A stretch of 64,000 nt of DNA from Ustilaginoidea virens. Taxonomy: Eukaryota; Ascomycota; Sordariomycetes; Hypocreales; Clavicipitaceae. The DNA lies in assembly GCF_000687475.1 (NCBI RefSeq), contig NC_057319.1, positions 1,984,001 through 2,048,000 on the forward strand. Direction: 5' to 3'. Shown here piece after piece: positions 39,178 through 50,223 of this stretch; position 1 is the stretch's first letter; every line of letters starts with the position of its first letter. The notes beneath the pieces were generated by a model. It did no database searches, was not told the origin of the DNA, and saw only the letters and a list, made by a program, of their open reading frames with translations. Made by a program: the position numbers and the translations under genes.

Positions 39178-40749
39178 AGTCTATAAAATATAAGGCTAGA
39201 TTAATTATTAAGGGCTTTATGTAAGTCGAAGGAAAGGACTTCTAGCATACCTATGCTTCTACCTCTATCCCACCTACCTAGACGGTTATACTAGCTTTAG
39301 CAGCTAGTAATAACTGGGAAATAGAGCAGATCGACTTTATAGGCGTTTTCCTAAATAGCAAACTTTCTAAGACTATTTATATAGATATCCCTAATAGATT
39401 TCTTAAATTTACGGAAAGTCTACTAACTGATAGCAAGTTTTGGTCTAATATACAGTGCTAATGGCTACTAACTTTACTTAAAGAAGCTGGCTTTGACCCT
39501 TCTATAAAGCAAGCTATTTTATTAAAGAAGGCCCTATACGGATTAAAATAAGCACCCTGCGAATAGCAATACCGGCTAAAAGACCTGATTTCTAGTGAAG
39601 GCTTTTTACCATTAGCTTCTAATACTACCGTCTTTTATAATAAGCAAACCAGCACCTTTATTATTACTTATATTGACGATTGCCTATTAGTTAGTCTAAA
39701 TATAACTTATATTAATTAGCTAAAAAGGAAATTTCATAAGGTCTATACTATAGAAGACCGCAGTCTGGCTTCCTTCTTCCTAGGCATATAAATTATACGG
39801 AATAGGAAGGAAGGTCTATTATAGCTACACTAAGCCCAATTTATAGTAGAGATCCTAGCTAAATTCGGCTTATAGGATACTAAACCTCAGCTTATTCCAC
39901 TTTAACCAGAAATTCTTAATGAATCTAGTGGAAAAGACCTTAGCCCTACTGATTAGAGCCTTTATTAGAGCCTTACTGGCACTATAATGTGGCTTATGAT
40001 GATGATTAGACCCGACCTAGCATTTCCTACTTAATACCTCTCTCGGTTTATATCTAAAGTAACTAATATGCATCTAAATGCTGTAAAAGGCAGCTTTAGC
40101 TACCTTAAAGGCACTAAGAACCAAGCTATTTGCTTTACTAAAAGCAACTAACAGCCTATTATAGCCGCTTATTCTAATAGCGACTTTACTAGCTGTAAAG
40201 AAACCTCTAAATCTACTAGAGGCTTCTTGACTACTATTAATAGTGGTCCTATTAGCTAGCGTTCTAATCGAGCTTCTTTAGTAGTACTATCTACTTTAGA
40301 AGCTAAATCTGATGTATTACTTGAGACTATCTGTGAGGTACAGTGGCTTTCTAACCTTTATAAGGAGCTAGAAATTAATATTCTACGCCCTATACCGCTA
40401 TATTGCGATAACTAGGGCTCTATTTCAAATTCTAACGACCCTAATCAGTATGCTCGCATTAAGCATACACTATTAAAATTCCGGTATATTAGGGAGCAAG
40501 CCTAGCTGGGCTTGGTTAAAATTACCTATTTACCTACTAATAGTATGCCTGCTAATGGTCTTACGAAGCCACTACCAGGCCCTAAATTTACTAGGTTTCG
40601 CGAGTTACTAGGTCTTAAGGCCTACTAACTTATACTAACTTACTTTTACTAAGGTTTTTCTTATGTTTTTCCTTAGCACCTTTTACTACATTTTCTTTCC
40701 CTATCCTTTACACGATTAGCTTACTACTACAGTAGCTAATCAGAGGGGG

Positions 40750-41529
40750 TGTTAAAATCCTATAGTAGCCTATTAGGCTGCTGGCCTAATGCCCTACTGG
40801 CTTACTGACCTTCTGGCCCTTATACCGCCTCTTAGACTTACGGTAGTCCTACCGACTTTAGGCCTTTGCCTTTTACCTTAAGGATTTTCAGTGGATTATT
40901 TACTGTATATCAAGTAAGGTAGGCCTTAAAGTAGGCCTTATTAAAAAGGTATGGCATTGCTAAAATAGCGTGGTGGCCCATTAGCGTGGTGGCGGCCTAC
41001 TAGTGTGGTGGCTAGTCCACTAGTGTGGTGGTTAGTCACTAGCGTAGTGGCTAGTCCATTAGTGTGATGGCTAGTTTACTAGGGTGGTGGTTAGTCCACT
41101 AGCATAATAGCTAATTACTAGTACGGTGGTTAGGGTGGTTGGAAAGGCCGGATATAGCGGGGTTGCTGACGTATCATAGCGAGCATTACGGGGAGCCTTC
41201 TTACTGGCTACCCTAAATGCCTGGGCCCACCCCTCCTTCGTGTATATATAGGATAGCTTTCCCCCTTCTTTCTAGATAGTTAAAGGGTAGCACAATCGAG
41301 TCTATTAATGCACTATATGCCTCTTAACTTCTTACCTTCCCTGCGTTTTCTAGTTATCTTATATTTACCTTGCCTTTTTACTTGCCCTGCTTTATAGCAC
41401 TTGTATAGTCTTAGGACTTAGTGAAAAATCTAGTATTATACTAAGATTAGTTCATAGGTCGCAGACAGTCTCGTGCCATCTAGCTAGCTAGTAAGGCTTT
41501 GCTTTATAGTAACCTTAAGAATTGCAATA
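40750..41529 (+). repeat. A2 3' LTR
   Basis: 780 bp, preceded by polypurine tract AGAGGGGG (40,742-40,749) and followed by TSD GTAGG (41,530-41,534). Confidence 0.93.
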
Positions 41530-42054
41530 GTAGGGTAGGTAATTCCTCTAGCAGGGGATACTCCTCATATTCTTCTAGGTTGGCTGGGGCGGGTATTTCG
41601 ACCGAGATATTATATAAAGCCGGGTGATTTTAGCTAGTATAATGTAAAAACGGCGAATCTACCCCTTTCTGTTGTAAAAAGAAGCCATACTTCTTAAAAT
41701 TAAGAAGCCTAATGCACTTATTGTTGCTATTAACTAGGCTTTAGCCCTAAATACTGCCACGATTTAAATAGTGTTTAATGCTGCTAAAGATATTAATATT
41801 AAAAGCTGGTATAAAGAGGGCGTTAGTTAGCTCTAAGGTGCCCTACCGAGGTAGGTTAGTACCCTATAGTACGGTAAAACGCGCTATGCCCCACCCACTG
41901 GGCTTGATTGGGCCACTACTTGTGCTGATAACTAGTCTGTTTCCGGTATAGTGTTGGAAGTAGGTGAAATGCTTTTTATCATTAATAATATGCACTATAG
42001 AATTAGTATCGTAGAGTAAAGAATCTGTTGGCGTTTTCCCACCGGATTATGCAT
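41530..42054 (-). pseudogene. B1 pol, protease to pre-integrase remnant
   Basis: This is the continuation of B1 after A2, on the minus strand. It includes the region encoding SYTNG-like and FFLQQKG-like segments downstream of the protease and ends near the protease active-site region (about 42,000-42,050). It is interrupted at 42,055 by a B LTR. The B1 gag should lie to the right of the window. Confidence 0.78.
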
Positions 42055-42320
42055 TGTTGAAATCAGCGCCTTTTTAGCTGTATTTTGGTACTGGTCTCGC
42101 CATTATACGACGTCTTTGCGTTGAGATATCGCGGTGGCTATACCAGGCGCTATGGTAGGGCACAGCGCCCCACAACGCCGATTACAGTGGGCCACAGCGC
42201 CGGTCACAGCACCGGTACAGCGACCCACATCCGGCCACAGCGGCCGGTCACAGTGGGCCACAGGGCCTACAACAGGCGGCGCATTTCTACGGGATTACCA
42301 AATGGGCAAATCAGCACTTT
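42055..42320 (+). repeat. B4: first 266 bp of a family B LTR (plus strand)
   Basis: Starts TGTTGAAATCAGCGCC against B1 sequence ...GGATTATGCAT and matches 34,070 onward. It is cut at 42,320 by an E-type LTR. The remainder of this LTR should lie beyond the right edge of the window. The two open frames here (42,085-42,339 and 42,134-42,325) are by-products of the GC-rich LTR. Confidence 0.88.
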
Positions 42321-42412
42321 TGTGAAGGACTGGCCCTAGGGCGGCTGCGAATAGGCGTTAATAATATGTATTAAATAGACTAAAGAGGAAGGAAAAGGAT
42401 CCAAATAGGAAC
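42321..42412 (-). repeat. E element 3' LTR, left piece
   Basis: TGTGAAGGACTGGCCCTAGGG... matches the G LTR at 19,573 and the solo LTR at 46,263-46,515 in reverse. It is cut after 92 bp by the B2-B3 tandem (TSD GGAAC, 42,408-42,412) and resumes at 63,667. Confidence 0.85.
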
Positions 42413-43138
42413 TGTTGCAAAATGGTGATTCAGAACACTATTGGAAATATACTGGATACCGACAGTAGCATACAAGGCGTTACAGAATAAAACAAAGAGC
42501 TGGTTAAAGATTTAAAGCGCACAAGAGGTTGACCAGAGCAAAGATATCAGGGAAATCTGATTCTAATTATTAGTAAATATTCTAGCTAGAAAGAGGGAAT
42601 TTTGGGCATATTTCTACCATCTTGAAAAAGTGGTTGAAAATAATGAAAAACCGCAAAAATAGCGAAAAACCCGACGAAAAGTCGGTCTGCCCAACCGTGC
42701 CCAGTCTATGCCCAATATCCTACCCAGTGCATACCCAACCAAGCCCAGTGGCTTATAGCGGTGTGCCAGATGCCCTATAACAGCCTGCCGTATGGGCCGG
42801 AAGCCCTATATCGGTCTGCCGTAAATGACTGGTATAGCGGGTAACTGTATGTAGAAGGCCGAAAGTGCTGGTATTAGCAAGGTTTGCCCATTTAGTAATC
42901 CCGTAGAAATGCGCCGCCTATTATAGGCCCTATGGCCCGCTGTGACCGGCCGCTATGGCCGGATGTGGGTCGCTATACTGGTGCCGTGACCGGCGCTATG
43001 GCCCACTGTAATCGGCGTTGTGGGGCGCTATGCCCCACCATAGCGCCTGGTATAGCCACCGCGATATCTCAACGTAGAGACATCGTACGGTAGCGAGACC
43101 AGTACCAAAATACAGCTAAAAAGGCACTAATTTTAACA
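42413..43138 (-). repeat. B2 3' LTR
   Basis: 726 bp, TGTTGCAAAATGG...TTTTAACA on the plus strand. The polypurine tract AGAGGGGG (minus) is at 43,139-43,146. Confidence 0.92.
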
Positions 43139-43219
43139 CCCCCTCTGATTAGCAATATGGCTAATCCTAGCGCTAGAATAAAAGAAAGAAACCCTATAAA
43201 AAATCAGAAAAAAGTTAAG

Positions 43220-46200
43220 CTATAGGGATTGCAACCCTAATAGCTGCCGAAATATAGGGAATTTCGGGCTTAAGAGTAGTTTAGTGAGTCCATCCGTAGG
43301 CATATCTGTCGTGGGTAAATAAGATATTTTTACTAGGCTACCGTAGGCCTTCTCACATATATACCGGAATTTAAGCAAGGTATGCTTAGTGCAGGCATAC
43401 TGATTTGGGTTATTTGCGTTAGAAATAGACCCTTGGTTATCGCAGTATAGTAGTATCGGGCGTTAAATATCGACCTAGATTTCTTTAAATAAATTAGATA
43501 TCTACTCTACTTCGCGAATCGCCTTAAGCATTGCATCAGACTCGGCTTTAAGCGTTAATAAAACCATAATTAAAGACCGTTTTAACCTCTAGCTAATAGG
43601 CCCACCATTTAAGGTAGTAAGATAACTACCAGTAGACTTCAAAGTCAGCCGGCACCCAGCAAAATCGCTATCAGAAAATGCAGCTAATACTACAGTAGCT
43701 TTAGCGGCTCGGTAACAAATAGCTATATTTGCCGTACTAGCCAAGTAGCGGAAAGTGCCCTTAGCAGCATTAAGCTATATAGTGGAAGCCTATTGCATAT
43801 ATTGTAATAGATATTACATTAGAAAGGCAAGGTCAGGTCTTAATATCATCATCAACCATATCGATATCCCTACCAGCTGCTAGAATAAGTATTAATTATT
43901 AGCATCCAGCGGCGTATCGTCAGCCTCAGTAAGTATACCGGGCTATAGCAGGATTAAATGCGGTCGTACATCCTTAAGGTTGAATTTCTTAAGGACTTCC
44001 GCAATAAATTGCGATTAGTGTAGCTATAATAGGCCCTTTTCTCTATCCCTAATAATCTACACTCCTAAAAAGAAGGAGGCAGGTCCTCGGTCTTCTATAG
44101 TATATACCTTATAGAACTTAGCCTTAAGCTGGTCAATATAGCTAAAGTCTAGACCGATAATCAAATAGTCATCTATATAGGTCACAATAAAGGTATACAT
44201 TCCTTTATTATAGAAGACGGCAGCATCAGAAAGTAATAGCTTAAAACCCTCTTACACTAGAAGGTCTTTTAACCATAACTACTACTCGCGAGGGCCTTAT
44301 TTTAGCCCATATAAGGCTTTCTTCAACAGTATAACCTATAATGCAGAGGGGTTATATCCAACCTTAGTAAGCAAGGCTAGAAGTTGATAATGCTACTAGT
44401 CAGACCATAAGGCTAGGTTAGGTGAGAATAGGCTTTCTGCAAATTCTAGAAAACTAGCTAGAATCTCCATATAAATCGTCTCCAGTAGTTCACTATTTAG
44501 AAAAGCACTAATAAAGTCTATTTGCTTTATTTCTTAGTTATTTACAGCAGCAAGAGCAAGGATAATCCTCTATATTAGTAGGATCGAGGTAGAGGCATAG
44601 GTCTCCATAAAGTCTTGCCTAGATACCTATATAAAGCCTTTAACAACTAATCGTGCCTTATATTTAACCGGGTTATTATTCGCATCTTTCTTTACACGAA
44701 AAATAGGCCGGTTGCGCAATATCTTCCTACTAATAGGAATACTAGCCTTTAGTATAAATTAGAAGATATTTAAATCGATTAATTGCTCGAATTCCAAAAA
44801 TAAGGCTTTTACCTAGCTATCCTTAAATAGGCTATATAAGACTTCCTTCTAGCTATTAGGCATACCTTTTAGGGCCCATTTTACAGCCTTAATCTTTACT
44901 ATACAGTAAATATCGTAAAAAGCATAGGAAGGGGGGAAATCCTATATGGAAGCTTCTAGGGGGCTGCCTAGGTATCCGAAAATCTAATCGTTTTTCAGCT
45001 AAGTGGGTAGGAAAGCACCCTATTAGTCAGTCTATAGGTCAGACTATTGGTCAGACTATTGGTTAGTCTGTAGGTTAGGCTATTAGTCAGCCTATAGGTC
45101 CAAAAGTAACCTATAGTATCCATAACCTAGGATACCTTATACGTCTCGTATCTATGGCTGTATTCTTCTTCGAATTTTACCCCTAATAGCCCTAACCTAG
45201 TATAGCTGAATAGGCGGCATATTTTCTAGTGCTTAAAACATTTTTACCTATAGTCTCTTATTTAAGGCGATATCTAGACTCTCGAATTTCAGATATTCTA
45301 GTATAAGTAGCGTTTTACTATAGCGAAATGCTGCATTTACTAGGAAGCTAGGCGAAAAGGCAGAATCTATTATATCAGAAAGTCGCAGAAAATCAGTATA
45401 TATAGGGCTTTGAGATTCAGACTATTAAAAATTTTCTATATAGGGCGAGTCAGAATTTTCATATATGCGGGGTATGCCTACTTTTATAACAGATTTAGAA
45501 AATCTCTATAGTTAAGATTCCTAGTGATAAGAGCTTTCTATATTTCCTAGTATTTGCAGCCTTTTTATATAGGAAAAAGGCATAAATTCCTTAGCTGGTA
45601 AAAAAGGACCATTTTGCCTAAGCTAAAAAGCTAAGTTAGGCTAAAGCGATTTAGAATCAAAAGACGGCAAATTACTAGGAAATATTGCAGAGTGCTATAG
45701 TAGGCCAATTAGTAGGCCCACTAGTTGTAGTGGATCCATATGCTATATTAGGCCTATTTGTGGTAGGCCTATAGGCTATATTGGATCCGTAGCCTATAGT
45801 AGGCCTATACCTTCGACTAGGCCTATACCGTCGGTCTTAAACGAAATAGGTATATTTAGGCGAGGCGACTTCTAAATAGGCTCTTCTAGAGCAATTTAGT
45901 CGATATTTACCCCCTCTAAATTAGAAGGCAGTTAGAAATCAAAAGTGCCCTCTAGGCCACTTAAAATAGGGCCTATACCTTCATTTTAGTAGGTAAAAGT
46001 AATAAAAGAGGTCTTAGTGACGACCCGGCGATATAGGATATAGACGAGGTAGGTGCTATTACCTAGCGTAGCTAGTAACCTATTTGACTCGGTCTGGGGG
46101 CTAGCTTATAGCTGATAACCCATTTTTCTGGAGGGATTAATACCTCTATAGCCGCACTAATAGCCCTAAAGCTAGTAAGGTCGGGTAGGTAGTAGTATAT

Positions 46201-49200
46201 AATTTCCGGAAAGTCTTTCTTTAATTCCTCAAAAGGTAATAAAAAACAGTTTAAGACTACTATATTACAGGCTTAGGCTACGCCCGCGCCACAATATGGC
46301 TAAGACTCGGGCTGCGCCTGTGCTTAGCCTAGGTAGGGTCATATAAATTAGCAGCACAGGGTCACGGGACTACGCCAGGACCCCGACCCATGCTAACGTA
46401 TAGTTAAATAGACTATCAAGAGGCCCCTATTTGGGTCCTCTCTCTTTCCTCTTTAGTCTATTTAATATATTCATTCAATGCCTATTCGCAATAGCCCTAG
46501 GGCCAATCCTTTATATACTATTAGATTTACCAAAGTAGTAATACTAAGAATTACTACAGACTAAAGGTAAGAAGGTAACTAAGACTAAAGTATAATAGCT
46601 TTAAGTCAATCAACGATAACCCATATAGAGCATTCTGCTAACCTATTTTGCTTATAAATATAAGGGGAAGAGGTTAAGAAATCTATATCCTTAAGAGCTA
46701 GCTAGGCTATAATAACGTTATTAATTTCCTTGCTACTATTATAGTAGAATTTAATAGCTGATTTGCCATAGCGATTCCTAAGACTTTAGAAGAACCCCTA
46801 TAATACTAGGAATACTATGGGTCCTTCCTTATTAGGTAGTAAATACACCTAACGGAAGCGTAATTTCCAGTCAACTAAAATAAGGCAAATAGGGCGTTTA
46901 TTATATAGAAGAGGATTAATTTGGAAAATATTACCCTCTATAATATCCAAATAGTATATCGGGTCTAGTATAGCCCCTAATGTAAAATGCCGAACTAACT
47001 TTGCCCTTTTATAGGCGATATAGTTAAAATCAGAATCCTTTACCTTACTAAGATTAGGTAACCCTATAGTTGATATATAGGTTTTCTTTAGAAGTTGGAT
47101 TCTAATATACCTAAGCCGGATATACTAAAGTCTGGCTAGTAATAGTAGCTTTTAATATTCTGTATTAGCAGCTGGTATTATAACTGGGGCTAGGTTGAGG
47201 GTGACTAAGGCCCTTTATGGTAGTTAGGCTGTATTAGGAATAGCAGCCTTTATTAGTACTACCGAAAAACCAAGACTAGCTAATAGGTCAGCTAGTAAGT
47301 TAGCTAATAGGTTAGCTTGCGAATTAGCTAATAAAAGTAAAAGGTCCGAGTCAGCTAATAGGGTAGGTAAATCCTTTAGTAGGGGATATTCCTCATATTC
47401 TTCTAGGTTAGCTAAGGTAGGTAATTCGACCGAGATACTATATAAAGCCGGTTGGCTAGTATAGTGTAAAAACGGCGAATCTACCCCTTTTTATTATAAA
47501 AAGAAGCTATACTTCTTAAAATTAAGAAGCCTAATATACTTATTATTGCTGTTAATTAGGCTTTAGCCTTAAATACTATTACGATTCAGATAGTATTTAA
47601 CACCGCTAAAGATATTAATATTAAAAGCTAGTATAAAGAGGGCGTTGGTTAGCTCTAAGGTGCCCTACTAAGGTGGGTTAGTGGCTTATAGCATGGTAAA
47701 ACGCGCTATGCCCTACCTACTAGGCTTAATTAGGCCACCACCTATACTAATAATTAGTCTGTTTCTAGTATAGTATTGGAAGTAGGTGAAATATTTCTTA
47801 TCGTTAATAATATACACCGTAGAACTAGTATCGTAAAGTAAAGAATCTATTAGCGTTTTCCCACCGGATTATGCATTATAGCTGGTAGCTAGAAATTGTA
47901 TATATTCGCGGTCTTAAAAGGAAGAATAAGCTATCTTACTAGGTATAAGACTTAGAGTGTTATAATTTCCTAATATAAAGGAATTAATAGTCTTTTCCTT
48001 TTCGTCAGTCTTTTATAGGGTATCTACTTTATTAGCTAAATCTTTTTTTTTTCTTCTTCTTATTTTCCAGCTTACCTTATATAGCTAAAGAAGACCCTTA
48101 TTAGGTAGAAGACTTTTATTTCTTTTTATTAGCGTTAGTAATAGTATTTTTACCACCCTTGCTAGTATTATTACTAGCTGGCTTGCTACTATTATTAGTA
48201 TTAGTAGCGGCACCTTTAACCTTTACGAGGTGGGTAATAGCCCTTGCTACTAATAATCCTTTAATATATTATTCTTCTAGTAAATCAACCATATAAAATT
48301 GCAGGTTAATATTTGATATATTTCCCTAAGTATAGGCGATTCTTATTATTATGTGGTGCTATTCTGCCTACTAAAAAAAGACCCCTTCTATAGCATATAA
48401 ATACTAGCTAATTTGGTCGAAAGGTTGTATATAGGAGCCTAAAATTTGCAGCCTAAATAGGTAGCTATTAAAGGAGGTATTGAAAGATTCTAAAGTACCC
48501 TTATAGCCTGTAAAATTTAGTTAATAGAAGGCAGGGTATAGGTGGGTCTGCTATACATCTAATGAGTGAGAATACTATTTAGTAAGTAACGTAAAGGCTG
48601 ACTCTAGGTCAGTATATTAATTAATAGCGGCAGCTGGTCCTTCTATACAACTATTCTTAATAAATAATAGTAAAAGTGCTTACTCTAAGTCGTTAAATTT
48701 GCTAGCAATAGAAGGATCTTCGATAAATTTAGCGATATTAAATGCCCTAAGTTAAATTATAAGGGCCTATTTCTATTAGTTGAAGTTAGATGCCCCCTTT
48801 AGCTTTTAGGATTCCTAGAATCCATTAGCTATTTTAGCTAGTTCCTTAATAGCTATAGCGCTAATTTGGCTGCTAATGCTGGATAGAACCGGCAGGGGTT
48901 GCTGCTAGGCTTTAGGTAGTAATAGTAGATTATTTCCTTTACCTATAGGGGTTTAGAAGGTATCTATATCCATTATATCCTAAGATGGTAGGCTAATAGT
49001 AGGCTTAATTAGTCTATCTACTAAAGTGCCTACCTTATTAGCTAAAAAATCGATTTTAGAGTTTATTCGATTAAATTTATAATTAAATTCTTTTTTTATT
49101 TCCTATTAGTCTTCCCTAAGCTAGGCAATTTCCTAATTATTATTAGATTTTTCTACCTCTGCCGTATTAGGGACTTAGTAGCCTAAGTTATTAGTAGGAA

Positions 49201-49216
49201 CGTTCTAATTAGCTAT
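43220..49216 (-). pseudogene. B2 gag-pol polyprotein (copia-type)
   Basis: Start position 49,216 reads ATA instead of ATG; the stop TAG is at 43,220-43,222. Removing the solo E LTR and one TSD leaves 5,739 bp, exactly in frame (1,912 codons plus stop). Order on the minus strand: gag with capsid segment (about 47,900-49,216), protease, pre-integrase (about 47,000-47,200), integrase (about 45,960-46,930, split by the LTR), IN-RT linker with (S/T)DxQ repeats (45,021-45,100), RT (about 43,950-44,900) and RNase H (about 43,290-43,830). Stops are dense. It is inactive. Confidence 0.88.
46263..46515 (-). repeat. Solo G/E-type LTR inside B2 integrase
   Basis: 253 bp, TATTACAGGCTTAGG... to ...CCTTTATA on the plus strand, which is inverted relative to 19,573-19,825. 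TSD TACTA (46,258-46,262 and 46,516-46,520). The joined flanks match undisturbed B3 sequence at about 53,340. Confidence 0.9.
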
Positions 49217-49483
49217 TATAAGAAGAGAAAAAGTGCCGGAATATCTTAAAAATATAAAGAAAATTAAGATAGAAAATCTAAATAAAACTAGAAGAAAGCT
49301 GCATTAAGGAATAACCTTAGAAAATCCTATTATAAGGATATATTGCAGCTTAGTATAGTAGCTAGGTTCTTAAATCTGGGATGATCAGTCCCTTATTAAT
49401 TAGATTTCTAGAAGGTTAGCTATTAAATGCATTAAAATCCTAAGTTAGCATAAAAAAGGTCTTAAGCTGGAAGCCTTAAGATA

Positions 49484-49497
49484 CCGGGCTTATAACC
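49484..49497 (-). other. B2 primer-binding site
   Basis: The minus strand reads GGTTATAAGCCCGG, next to the middle LTR. It is the same initiator tRNA-Met type as in A elements. Confidence 0.78.
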
Positions 49498-50223
49498 TAT
49501 TGCAAAATAGTGATTCAGAATACTATTGGAAATATACTAGATACCGATAGTAGCATATAAGGCATTGCAGAATAAAATAAAAAGCTAATTAATGATTTAA
49601 AGCGCATAAGAGGTTGACTAGAGTAAAGATATTAGGGAAATCTAATTCTAATTATTAGTGATTATTCTAGCTAGAAAGAGGGAATTTTAGGCATATTTTT
49701 ACCATCTTGAAAAAGTGGTTGAAAATAATGAAAAACCGTAAAAATAGCGAAAAACCTAATGAAAAGTCGGTTTGCCTAACCGTACCTAGTCTATGCCTAA
49801 TATCCTACCTAGTGCATACCCAACCAAGCCTAATGGCTTATAGCAGTATGCCGGATGCCTTATAATAGCCTGCCGTACGGGCTGGAAGCCCTATATCGGT
49901 CTGCCGTAAATGACCGGTATAGCGGGTGACTATATATAGAAGGCCAAAAATACTAGTATTAGCAAGGTTTGCCTATTTGGTAATCCCGTAGAAATGCGCC
50001 GCCTATTGTGGGCCCTGTGGCCCGCTGTGACCGGCTGCTGTGGCCGGATGTGGGTCGCTGTACTAGTGCCGTGACCGGCGCTATAGCCCACTGTAATCGG
50101 CGTTATAGGGCGCTATACCCTACTATAGCGCCTAATATAGCCACCGCGATATCTTAATATAGAGACGTCGTACGGTAGCAAAACTAGTACCAAAATACAG
50201 CTAAAAAGGCGCTGATTTCAATA
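49498..50223 (-). repeat. Shared middle LTR of B2 and B3
   Basis: 726 bp, TATTGCAAAATAG...GATTTCAATA on the plus strand. It serves both elements: primer site at its left edge, polypurine tract (50,224-50,231) at its right. Confidence 0.92.

Larger units (their letters stand above)
24110..40628 (+). pseudogene. A2 gag-pol in three pieces (24,110-26,211; 33,439-34,069; 39,183-40,628)
   Basis: ATG at 24,110 (third codon TAG) and TAA at 40,626-40,628. The three pieces sum to 4,179 bp (1,392 codons plus stop), exactly in frame once C, D and one copy of each TSD are removed. Piece 1 has short gag, a Ser/Thr/Asn/Lys-rich linker, protease (IGST, about 24,570), pre-integrase zinc region and integrase. 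The second integrase Asp is retained (HYDSG) but the following Glu is Lys. Piece 2 has the IN-RT linker with eight 9-bp units (33,707-33,778) and the start of RT. Piece 3 has RT, with YIDD intact near 39,670, and RNase H. Many TAG/TAA codons replace Gln or Trp codons. It is inactive. Confidence 0.9.
22576..41529 (+). mobile_element. A2: family A copia-type element, split by C and D
   Basis: LTRs of 780 bp at 22,576-23,355 and 40,750-41,529, TSD GTAGG (22,571-22,575 and 41,530-41,534), inserted in B1. Two later insertions, C (26,212-33,433, TSD GAATC) and D (34,070-39,177, TSD AGTCT), split it. Without them A2 is about 6.6 kb. It lacks the gag capsid segment kept in A1, like A3. Confidence 0.92.

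Noticed and set aside
49498..50223. B2 and B3 considered as two independent adjacent insertions
   Set aside because: Only one LTR lies between them and no TSD flanks it; the single GGAAC pair is at the outer ends.
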